Shown one piece after another: positions 35,299 through 43,482 of a stretch of 64,000 nucleotides of DNA. This stretch comes from Pedobacter sandarakinus (GTDB lineage: Bacteria > Bacteroidota > Bacteroidia > Sphingobacteriales > Sphingobacteriaceae). Each line of letters opens with the position of its first letter. The first letter of the stretch is position 1. A program made the position numbers and the translations under genes. The notes under the pieces were generated by a model. The model searched no databases. It was given only the letters and a program-made list of their open reading frames with translations, and was not told the DNA's origin. The stretch covers positions 372,001-436,000 of the forward strand of contig NZ_JAPIVG010000001.1 in assembly GCF_026240095.1 (NCBI RefSeq). The letters are read 5' to 3'.

Positions 35299-37050
35299 TT
35301 ATTTTATAAATTGAAGATAGCTAAAATTATAGCCTCCTTCATCTGCTTTGATTCTAATTTTATGTATTCCTTTTTTCAGTTTAATTTTCCCAACTTCAAA
35401 GAGGCTAAAAACTTTATCGTTACCAGTTGATGGAATGGTAATATTTCTTAAAACTTCTTCACTATCAATACTAAATGATACTTTTCCATCATCATTTTTG
35501 GAGGCGACATTTGCCTTCAGAGTATATGTGCCAGATTTCTTCACATTTAAGGTGTACTGAAGCCATTCTCCTTGCTCTATACTAGACACATAATATTTTT
35601 CATATAGATTTACATCTTTTTCAATATCAACCCCATCATTACGATAAATTCTACCCCTATTCCCTGCAGATCTCTTGTTGGTAGCAACATGGTAATCGGC
35701 TGTGTCTTTATCAAAGTAAGCAAAGTTATTTCTGCCCAAATCATAATCAACCGCATATATGATACTATTACTTTGGATTAGATTTGGCTTGAAGGGTTTT
35801 GTTTCATTATTAAATGGTTGCCTAATCATCGCATCAATCACATCGTGGTGTATGATCGTGTTTTCTAAACGGCTGTAAATTGCAAGTTCCATTAAACCGC
35901 TGTACACATTGCTTTCTTTTGGTTTCTCACCGCCATTATCCAGGTATTTTACAACTGCTTCGAAATTCGGATTGGACTTGATCTCCATTGGATTGTTAGC
36001 ACCTATTTTTTTCAACGGCCACCAAGACCAACCAATGTTGTTTGTTTCGAATAGATGAATTGCATCTCGAAACCAAACATTGGAATTTTCGCCTGTTTCG
36101 CCTACCCATATAGGTGCATTTTGCTCATCGCGGGCCTTAACCATGTTTGCAATCGATGCCTGATCATTATAATTCCAATATTTGTGAAAACTGATTACGG
36201 TATTACTGTCCCAAAGTGGGAAAATGCCGTTGTAATTATTTCCCCAACCGTTTCCTTCTATGATAACAATATGCTTCTGATCTACCTCCCTGATGGCCTT
36301 GGTAATTTCAACCATTAATTTCCTGAGCGGGGCATTAAGTTTTTCCTTGGTACCGTTTCTATCTTGTTCAGGATTTTGAAAACCATAATTAGGTTCATTT
36401 AAAATATCATAAGCAGCCACAGTAGGTTCGTTCTTGTAACGTTCAGCAAGTTTCTTCCAAAGTGCAATGGTTTTCTTCTGGTTTTCCTCGCTGGTCCACA
36501 AATATGGTTTAGATGGATCTCTATCGGCAATATTCGCATCGTTTCCTTGTCCGCCAGGTGCGGCATGCAAATCCAAAATTAAATACATCTGGTTTGCCTT
36601 ACACCAGGATAGTAGGCTGTCTGTAAGGGCAAAACCTTTATCTAGCCAAGTCTGCTCTCCTTTATTGGGTTCCTGATCGACGGGTAGCGTATAAAGATTA
36701 TAGTGCATTGGAAGGCGAACTGAGTTAAACCCCCACCTTTTTAGGGAATCAATATCAATTTTGCGTACATGGTTTGCAAGCCAAGCATCGTAAAAAGCCT
36801 GCGTTTGTTTAGCACCCATTAATTCTTCAATACCGGCCTTAATTTTGTATTGCTGCCCATTTTTATTAATCTTTAGCATGTAGCCTTCTTGTAACATCCA
36901 ACCGCCCAAACCAAAGCCACGAAGCAATACATTGTTGCCTTTCTCATCTACAATCATTTTACCATTGGCTTTTAGAAAACCCTGACCAAATCCCTGAAAA
37001 TAAAATAAGCTAAATAAAAAAAGTAGTAAAATCGATCTTGAATAAGACAT
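35299..37050 (-). CDS. GH5-family glycosidase with C-terminal CBM6-like module
   Basis: A 583-residue secreted enzyme from ATG 37050 (signal peptide to about residue 23, FQGFGQ). The GH5 barrel shows FGLGGWMLQEG, LDLHAAPGGQGND, the acid/base Glu219 in ILNEPN and the nucleophile Glu318 in WVGETGEN. Residues about 440-583 form a beta-sandwich carbohydrate-binding module (GEWLQYTLNVKKSGTYTLKA, ending GGYNFSYLQFIK). It probably cleaves a beta-glucan outside the cell or in the periplasm. It follows the GH30 gene with 14 bp between. Specificity is inferred from its neighbours. Confidence 0.9.
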   Translation of the reverse strand: MSYSRSILLLFLFSLFYFQGFGQGFLKANGKMIVDEKGNNVLLRGFGLGGWMLQEGYMLKINKNGQQYKIKAGIEELMGAKQTQAFYDAWLANHVRKIDIDSLKRWGFNSVRLPMHYNLYTLPVDQEPNKGEQTWLDKGFALTDSLLSWCKANQMYLILDLHAAPGGQGNDANIADRDPSKPYLWTSEENQKKTIALWKKLAERYKNEPTVAAYDILNEPNYGFQNPEQDRNGTKEKLNAPLRKLMVEITKAIREVDQKHIVIIEGNGWGNNYNGIFPLWDSNTVISFHKYWNYNDQASIANMVKARDEQNAPIWVGETGENSNVWFRDAIHLFETNNIGWSWWPLKKIGANNPMEIKSNPNFEAVVKYLDNGGEKPKESNVYSGLMELAIYSRLENTIIHHDVIDAMIRQPFNNETKPFKPNLIQSNSIIYAVDYDLGRNNFAYFDKDTADYHVATNKRSAGNRGRIYRNDGVDIEKDVNLYEKYYVSSIEQGEWLQYTLNVKKSGTYTLKANVASKNDDGKVSFSIDSEEVLRNITIPSTGNDKVFSLFEVGKIKLKKGIHKIRIKADEGGYNFSYLQFIK

Positions 37051-37064
37051 AATTATTGAGTTAA

Positions 37065-38468
37065 TTACCAAATGTAGGTTGCTACGGATCCACTATCGAG
37101 ATTAGCAACTAGCACTTTGTTTTGATGACTGATATTAAATGAAACTTTGTTCTTGCCTGTATTAGCTACAATAAGAACCTGCTGACCTTTATCTGTTTTA
37201 AAAGCCACATTGGGCAATTCTGGAAGTGCATTCGAGGCTATCCTAACCGCACCCGGGCGAACAAATTTCGAAGCGTGTGCAATGGAATAGAATGCCAGAT
37301 TTTTACTGTATTGATCTTTATCGATAGTAATTGCCCCTTGGCACATCGAGCAACCGCCCCTATCGGTGTAAGGTTTATTTTCTGGATCGGCGGCCAAATT
37401 CCATTCCAAAACATTTCGGCTCCAGTTTCTAGTGGCACCAATAATTAACCTACGTACAGGATTAATAATATTGATCGTTTTGGAATCAGCAGGCTCAACC
37501 ACCATCTGTTCCGAAAAATAAATATGCTTATCGGGATGTGCTTCATGTACATCAGACAGCGCCTCTATTTTACCTCCATAAAGATGAAACGCCGCCCCGT
37601 CTATATATTTATTTGCTTCAGGATCGTTTAAAATGCTAATTGGATAATCTGGTCGATCTGCATTATGATCGTACACTACAATTTTAGTTTTGATATTTGC
37701 TTTTTCAAAAGCGGGACCAAGATGATTCTTTATGAAGTTTGCCTGATCGGGGGCAACCATTAATAAGCTAGGGTTATTTCCCGGATGAAGGGGCTCATTT
37801 TGTATCGTTATAGCATCAATTGTAATGCCTTGTTTTTTCATCTCTTCTACATACCGAACAAAGTATTTTGCATAGGCACTGTAATATTCAGGTTTCAACA
37901 TTCCTCCCCGGGCATCATATGCGGTCTTCATCCAAAGCGGTGGCGACCACGGGGAGGACATAATTTTTAATTTAGGATTGATGGATAAAATTTCTTTCAT
38001 CACCGGAATCACATCCTTTTTATCGTCGCCCAAATCAAACTTTGCCTGTTCCAAATCCGTTTCTCCTTCTGGTAAATCATTGTAAGAAAAAACTTTTTCA
38101 TTCAAATCTGAAGCACCCATACTTAGTCGGATATAGCTTACGCCAATCTGTTCACCATTTGTTCCGAAAAGTTCATTTAGCAAAGCCGCTCTTGCAGGTG
38201 CAGACATCTTAACAATATGCTGAGCGCTTCCTCCTGTTAAGGCAAAACCGAATCCATCTATCGTTTGGTATTGTTGCTTATCATCTATTAAAATAGTTGG
38301 AAATGAATTTTTTTCTGTTGTAAAGATTAAAGGAATATCTTGTTTTTTGAATAAGGAAGAACGGTCTGCTTTGGTAAGCCATACCGTGGCATTTTTCTGG
38401 GCTAGAGCATCAAAGGAGAAGCAAATAAAGATGGTAAGGGAGAGGATAAAGAATTGGGGTTTTATCAT
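37065..38468 (-). CDS. GH30-family glycosidase (glucosylceramidase/beta-1,6-glucanase-like)
   Basis: A 467-residue secreted enzyme (signal peptide to about residue 24, FDALAQ). GH30 landmarks: TIDGFGFALTGGSA, YIRLSMGASD, KIMSSPWSPPLWMK, acid/base Glu225 in TIQNEPLHPGN, IVVYDHNADRPDYP and nucleophile Glu320 in IYFSEQMV; a short beta-domain closes the chain. The length and motifs fit the GH30 group that includes bacterial endo-beta-1,6-glucanases and glucosylceramidases. Lying in a susCD operon, beta-1,6-glucan is the likely substrate (inference). Confidence 0.92.
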   Translation of the reverse strand: MIKPQFFILSLTIFICFSFDALAQKNATVWLTKADRSSLFKKQDIPLIFTTEKNSFPTILIDDKQQYQTIDGFGFALTGGSAQHIVKMSAPARAALLNELFGTNGEQIGVSYIRLSMGASDLNEKVFSYNDLPEGETDLEQAKFDLGDDKKDVIPVMKEILSINPKLKIMSSPWSPPLWMKTAYDARGGMLKPEYYSAYAKYFVRYVEEMKKQGITIDAITIQNEPLHPGNNPSLLMVAPDQANFIKNHLGPAFEKANIKTKIVVYDHNADRPDYPISILNDPEANKYIDGAAFHLYGGKIEALSDVHEAHPDKHIYFSEQMVVEPADSKTINIINPVRRLIIGATRNWSRNVLEWNLAADPENKPYTDRGGCSMCQGAITIDKDQYSKNLAFYSIAHASKFVRPGAVRIASNALPELPNVAFKTDKGQQVLIVANTGKNKVSFNISHQNKVLVANLDSGSVATYIW

Positions 38469-38493
38469 TCGGGATACAATTTCAGATTAAACA

Positions 38494-38523
38494 AACAGGA
38501 AAGAGAAACCTCTCTTTCCTGTT
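38494..38523. promoter_or_regulatory. 12-bp perfect hairpin between susD and the GH30 gene
   Basis: AACAGGAAAGAG (38494-38505) pairs perfectly with CTCTTTCCTGTT (38512-38523). On minus it is followed by TGTTTAATC rather than a solid T-run. In the 85-bp gap after susD it could partly terminate transcription or protect the 3' end of the susCD message, giving more SusC/SusD than enzymes. Confidence 0.65.
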
Positions 38524-38553
38524 AACAATTAATGATAAGCGTAATTCAGCGTG

Positions 38554-40083
38554 CTATTTAGTTCCGCCGTATTCTTTGTTTTGCTCTAACTTCGTATTGG
38601 CTAATTCACCTTGTGGAATTGGGAAAATCTCATTTCTTCCAGCTTTAAAGCCTTTGTAAGCAAGTGCAGTTGCGGCCTTGCCCCAACGCACAAGATCTAG
38701 AAAACGATGTCCTTCTCCCGCCAATTCCAATCTTCGCTCTCTCATGATATTATCTAGGTTTACAGCTACCGGATTTAAGCCTACACGTGCACGCACTGCG
38801 TTTAACAGCTGATAAGCACGGGTGCCAGGACCAACCGCAGCATTGCTTGCCAATAGCGCCTCTGCTTCTAGTAGATATGTATCAGCCAGACGAATTTCAT
38901 ATGAGTTTTGTGGAAAATTTAACTCTGTCTGCCCTGTTGGCGCTTTATCGGCTACTCTTCCGATTGTTTTTTCAAGGAAATAACCAGTATTTTGATACCC
39001 CTTCTCATAAGTAGCGATACCATTTTTCTCTAAACTATCTAGGTTAGCTACTGTAGCCTTGTTACGAGGGTCAAAATGAATGAAATCAAAGAAATCTTTA
39101 GTAAACAATAAGAAACTATATCCTGAATAGTAATCTGGAGCACCAGGACCTGGTTTATATCCCCGCGGACCAACAATAATGTTTAGTAAATTACCTTCTG
39201 AGGCACCTGCGTCATTCCATCCGCCATTTGAAGAGTTGGCATGAACAATTTCCAGAATGGATTCTGAATTATATTTGTTGGCCACTTTAAATAAGTCTCC
39301 GAAATTGGTTAACAACTTATATCCGTATGTCGCATTTGCTTGTCCGGGTGTACTTCCATTAACAAGAGCCAGTTGTTCTGCGGCTTGAGCATTTTTACCT
39401 TGCCACAAATATACTTTTCCGAGCATGGCTTGTGCTGCTCCCTTTGTAATACGTCCACCGTCGGTGCGGGCAACAACAGTATTTGGTAATCCTGGAATAG
39501 CTTCTGTAAGGTCTTTCTCTATCAATGCATAAATGTCGGCAGGTGCTACCTGGGTAACATTGTAGATGTCTTTTGGATCTACGGCAGAGGTAAGCAAAGG
39601 AATATTCTTAAAGAAACGAACCAAATCAAAATAAAAGATAGCCCTTAAGGTTTTGGCTTCAGCGATATAGCTATTCTTAGTAGTGGCATCCATATTAATA
39701 TCGCCAATTTTGGATAGAAATACGTTTGCCCGGAAAATTCCTGCATAACCTTTATTCCATAAATAACCTTGAGGACCAACGGTAGAGTTTAAAGTAAAAT
39801 TGTTTACTACCTGCAGATCGTTAATGTCTGAAGGTCCGCCACCACCAGCAATTTGATCATCGGAGGCTGCATCCATAATTGCAACTTTATCATATAATCC
39901 CCCGCTTTGGAAACCGAAACGATCATAAATTGCAATTAACGCCGATTTGGCTTCCTGTGGTGTTTTGTAATAATTATCTAATAGGATACGCTCTTGTGGG
40001 TTAATATCCAGGTATTTTTTACAACCACCCAACAACTGCAAACCAGCTAGGATTGCGATTGTGTATGTTATTCTTTTTTTCAT
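38554..40083 (-). CDS. SusD/RagB-family glycan-binding lipoprotein
   Basis: A 509-residue lipoprotein from ATG 40083 (lipobox LLGGCKKYLD). SusD proteins are surface lids that bind glycan and feed it to the SusC channel. Typical features: 'YYKTPQEAKSALIAIYDRF', the TPR-like helices with 'AEAKTLRAIFYFDLVRFF', 'TYLLEAEALL' and the C-terminal 'RRLELAGEGHRFLDLVRWGKA'. It follows susC with a short gap and precedes the two glycosidase genes. Confidence 0.95.
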   Translation of the reverse strand: MKKRITYTIAILAGLQLLGGCKKYLDINPQERILLDNYYKTPQEAKSALIAIYDRFGFQSGGLYDKVAIMDAASDDQIAGGGGPSDINDLQVVNNFTLNSTVGPQGYLWNKGYAGIFRANVFLSKIGDINMDATTKNSYIAEAKTLRAIFYFDLVRFFKNIPLLTSAVDPKDIYNVTQVAPADIYALIEKDLTEAIPGLPNTVVARTDGGRITKGAAQAMLGKVYLWQGKNAQAAEQLALVNGSTPGQANATYGYKLLTNFGDLFKVANKYNSESILEIVHANSSNGGWNDAGASEGNLLNIIVGPRGYKPGPGAPDYYSGYSFLLFTKDFFDFIHFDPRNKATVANLDSLEKNGIATYEKGYQNTGYFLEKTIGRVADKAPTGQTELNFPQNSYEIRLADTYLLEAEALLASNAAVGPGTRAYQLLNAVRARVGLNPVAVNLDNIMRERRLELAGEGHRFLDLVRWGKAATALAYKGFKAGRNEIFPIPQGELANTKLEQNKEYGGTK

Positions 40084-40093
40084 AATCAATTAT

Positions 40094-43000
40094 TTAAAAA
40101 TTAGCATTAATACCAAATACAAAAGAACGGGCTTGTGGGTATAAACCACGATCGATACTGAAAGCATTTCCACTATTATTAGAACCCAATTCTGGATCGT
40201 AACCTGTATACTTCGTTGCAGTGAATAAATTTTCTGATAATACATAAACCCTGAACTTTTGCATACCAATTTTGCCTACAATGTTTTTAGGTAAGGTATA
40301 ACCAATCTGGAAAGTTCTTAGCCTGAAATAACCTCCGTTTTCCAAATAAAGTGAAGAGAATCTGGTTAGATTTCTATTAGGATCAGAATCAGTAAGGCGT
40401 GGCTGAGTAGTAGACGGGTTGGTTGGTGTCCAACGATCCAACCTCGATGTTTGGTAGTTTGCATTAGGAATATCTAATCTCCTCAATCCCTGGAAAATTT
40501 TGTTTCCTGCAACCCCGCTACCAAAGGCAATCAAATCCCAATTTCTAAAAGACAGGTTCAGGGTTACACCATAAGTAAACTTAGGCAAGCCATTACCAAT
40601 AAAGTCTCTATCATTCACATCAATTACTTCATCATTATTTATGTTGGCAAATTTAACATCGCCTGGTTTTGCAAGTGGCTGAAGAATAGTTCCATTTGGC
40701 CCCCTGTAAGCGTTAATTTCCGCTTGAGACTGGAAGATACCCTGGTTTACATAACCGAAGAATTCGTTGTAAGAATGACCGATTTGCGTACGGGTGATAT
40801 TGCCCAATGTTTGGAAAGTGGCTTGACTATCATCGATAAAATTAACACCTGGGCTTAATTTGTCGATAGTATTTTTCAAAAATGAGCCATTACCGCTAAG
40901 ACCGAAATTAATTTCACCAATTTTTTTACGATAACCTACCTCGAATTCAAATCCGGAATTCGACATATCTGCAATATTCGCTGCCGGGCTACCGCTACCA
41001 ATATAACCTGGAACTGGTGGATTCTGCAGAATACCAACGGTCTTCTTTTTATACCAATCTAAAACCAAGTTGAAGTTATTAAATAGGGTTGCGTCGATAC
41101 CGATATTTGTTTGACGGGTTTCTTCCCATTTCAAGTCGGGGTTTGCAGAAGCAGCCGGACTATAGCCAATATTTACGATGTTCTCGTTTCCGAAAGTGTA
41201 GTTTCTACCACTTCCAACTAAGGGAACGTAAGCAAAATCGCCAATACCATCATTTCCGGTTACCCCATAACTACCGCGAACTTTCAAGAAATTTACGATG
41301 TTGTTTTTTGGGAAGAAATCTTCATTTGTTGGCACCCAACCAACTTGTGCTGATGGGAAATATCCGTATTTATTATTTGCACCGAAACGAGATGAGCCAT
41401 CTCTTCTAATAAGGCCAGAAAATAAATATTTCTCTTTGTAGTTATAGGTTAAGCGGGTAAATAAAGAAAATACTTTGTGATCTGTTCCTTCACTACCATC
41501 TGATGTTCTGTTTGCAGCAACAGGTTTAAATCGCATCGAAGCGGAGTAGAAATCCTGAGCCGGCACGTCATAAAATGTAGTGCTTACACTTCGGCTAAAT
41601 CCATCACTGTAAGATCCCTGACCAACCAATAAACTTAGGTTATGATTGCCAAATGATCTGGTATATGATGCCGTGTTCTCTAAATTATAGGTAATAACGT
41701 AATTGATATTTCTCGAAAATTGTGTCCTGTTATTTGATGTTGATGAATTCAAATAATAGATCGGATTAAAACCATCACTACCATAGAATGCCAATTTAGA
41801 ACCCAACGTAGAGCGGAATCTTAAACCTTTAATTGGTTCTGCTTCTACAAAAGCATTCCCAACAATATTATGATCCCATGAGTAGTTTCCGATTCTTCTT
41901 CTGATATCTCCTAATGGATTGGTAATCTCTTGTGCTACACGGGTTGATATTCCGTAAGGATTACCATTCATATCTCTAAAAACTGGCTGCGTACTATATG
42001 GAGCTGCCCCTGCAACAGCAGGATCGGTAATTATTGCCGGTGTAATCGGATCTAAGTTTATAGCCGAACTTAATGGTCCGCCAAACTCGCTATTGGTATT
42101 GCCTACACCATTGGTAATGGCATGGCTGTATCCTAAATTTTCGCCAAGTGTAAGCCATTTGTACAATTTATGCTGTGAATTGAGTCTGATATTTGCACGG
42201 TTGTATTTAGAGATATCTTGAGCCACAATCCCATCAACTTTCAAATACCCCGCAGATAAATAAAACGTCGATTTCTCACTGCCACCGCTGATGGATAATT
42301 CATGGTTTTGGCGTGCAGCATTATCATCAAACACATAAGATTGCCAATCTGTACCCTGACCGAGAGCAGCAGGATTAGCATAAGGCAAAGTAAATGTTCC
42401 AGAAACGAAGTCGTTTGTATAGGCCTCATTTCTTAGTGTGGCGTATTCCGTTGCGTTTAACAAGTTCAATTTCTTTGCTGCGCTGGCAACACCATAGTAA
42501 CCGTTGTAGCTAAGTTCGATTTTGCCTTGTTTACCTTTCTTTGTTGTAACGATGATTACACCGGATGCTGCCCTGGCACCATAAATAGCGGCAGAGGCCG
42601 CATCTTTTAATACTTCAATCGACTCGATATCGGCCTGGTTTAAATAACCTATTCCTCCGTTATCAACTACAACTCCATCAATAACCCAAAGCGGATCATT
42701 TTTGCCGCCAAACGAGGTAAAACCCCTTAGCCTTACTGTAGAAGCGGAGCCAGGTTGGCCTGACTGTGCAGCAATGGTTAAACCAGATGTACGCCCTTGC
42801 AAGGCTTGTTCTAAACGGGTAGTTGTAGGTTGGTTTTCTAAATCTGCAGCCCTCACACTAGATATTGCGCCTGTAACAACACTTTTCTTTTGAACACCGT
42901 AACCAACCACTACAACATCTGTTAAATCTTGTGCGCTGGTTGCAAGTGATACATTTACGCGGCCACCTGCAGGAATAGTAATGGTTTGGGTTTTCATCCC

Positions 43001-43234
43001 AACTAAACTGAAGGTAAGTGTTCCGCCAACGGGCGCCTGAATAGAAAAAACACCGCTTGCATCTGTAGATGCTACACGGGTTGAACCATTGAGCTTTACA
43101 GTTACACCCGGCAATGGCTGTCCGTCGCTTTGGTCTGTTACTTTTCCTGTAACGGCAATATCCTGCGCAATCAGCGCAAGGGGAAATGCTAAGAAACAGT
43201 AAATGAAGAATACGAATGTAAATCTTCCTCTCAT
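40094..43234 (-). CDS. SusC/RagA-family TonB-linked outer-membrane glycan transporter
   Basis: A 1046-residue receptor: signal peptide, CarboxypepD_reg-like domain (VTGKVTDQSDGQPLPGVTVK), the SusC box DVVVVGYGVQKK, a plug with 'PLWVIDGVVVDNGGIGYLNQ' and 'SIEVLKDAASAAIYGARA', and a long beta-barrel ending VFGINANF. It imports oligosaccharides captured by the SusD partner immediately downstream. The promoter at 43300-43331 and the upstream CACTACA direct repeats suggest regulation by the Y_Y_Y-LuxR protein encoded next door. Confidence 0.96.
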   Translation of the reverse strand: MRGRFTFVFFIYCFLAFPLALIAQDIAVTGKVTDQSDGQPLPGVTVKLNGSTRVASTDASGVFSIQAPVGGTLTFSLVGMKTQTITIPAGGRVNVSLATSAQDLTDVVVVGYGVQKKSVVTGAISSVRAADLENQPTTTRLEQALQGRTSGLTIAAQSGQPGSASTVRLRGFTSFGGKNDPLWVIDGVVVDNGGIGYLNQADIESIEVLKDAASAAIYGARAASGVIIVTTKKGKQGKIELSYNGYYGVASAAKKLNLLNATEYATLRNEAYTNDFVSGTFTLPYANPAALGQGTDWQSYVFDDNAARQNHELSISGGSEKSTFYLSAGYLKVDGIVAQDISKYNRANIRLNSQHKLYKWLTLGENLGYSHAITNGVGNTNSEFGGPLSSAINLDPITPAIITDPAVAGAAPYSTQPVFRDMNGNPYGISTRVAQEITNPLGDIRRRIGNYSWDHNIVGNAFVEAEPIKGLRFRSTLGSKLAFYGSDGFNPIYYLNSSTSNNRTQFSRNINYVITYNLENTASYTRSFGNHNLSLLVGQGSYSDGFSRSVSTTFYDVPAQDFYSASMRFKPVAANRTSDGSEGTDHKVFSLFTRLTYNYKEKYLFSGLIRRDGSSRFGANNKYGYFPSAQVGWVPTNEDFFPKNNIVNFLKVRGSYGVTGNDGIGDFAYVPLVGSGRNYTFGNENIVNIGYSPAASANPDLKWEETRQTNIGIDATLFNNFNLVLDWYKKKTVGILQNPPVPGYIGSGSPAANIADMSNSGFEFEVGYRKKIGEINFGLSGNGSFLKNTIDKLSPGVNFIDDSQATFQTLGNITRTQIGHSYNEFFGYVNQGIFQSQAEINAYRGPNGTILQPLAKPGDVKFANINNDEVIDVNDRDFIGNGLPKFTYGVTLNLSFRNWDLIAFGSGVAGNKIFQGLRRLDIPNANYQTSRLDRWTPTNPSTTQPRLTDSDPNRNLTRFSSLYLENGGYFRLRTFQIGYTLPKNIVGKIGMQKFRVYVLSENLFTATKYTGYDPELGSNNSGNAFSIDRGLYPQARSFVFGINANF

Positions 43235-43299
43235 AGAAATTAGTTTAATGTTAATATTTGGTTAATTGTTAGCATTGCAACTTCAGCAAATGCATAAAC

Positions 43300-43331
43300 C
43301 AAAGCTATGTTGCTTTATAAAGAATGCACAA
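43300..43331 (-). promoter_or_regulatory. Promoter of the susC operon
   Basis: On minus, TTG (43331-43329), a 21-bp spacer and TAGCTTTG (43307-43300) form a Bacteroidota -33/-7 pair. The leader to the susC ATG is about 60 nt. The same 21-bp spacing is seen at padR. Confidence 0.6.
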
Positions 43332-43393
43332 TTTGCTACTACTACACAAACCATACAGAAGCCCCACATAAACTGTAAAAGTATCAGGATAGG

Positions 43394-43415
43394 CACTACA
43401 TAACCACTACAACAT
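43394..43415. promoter_or_regulatory. Direct repeat CACTACA x2, 11 bp apart, upstream of susC
   Basis: CACTACA at 43394-43400 and 43405-43411 (TGTAGTG on the coding strand) are one helical turn apart and about 63 bp upstream of the -33 element. That is where a tandem-bound activator of the LuxR-tailed regulator encoded at 43483-46398 would be expected. Binding is inference. Confidence 0.45.
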
Positions 43416-43482
43416 GAATGTATACCATTGATAATCAGTAATTAAGATTGATCATAAGTTTTACAACAAAAACTTTGATTGA

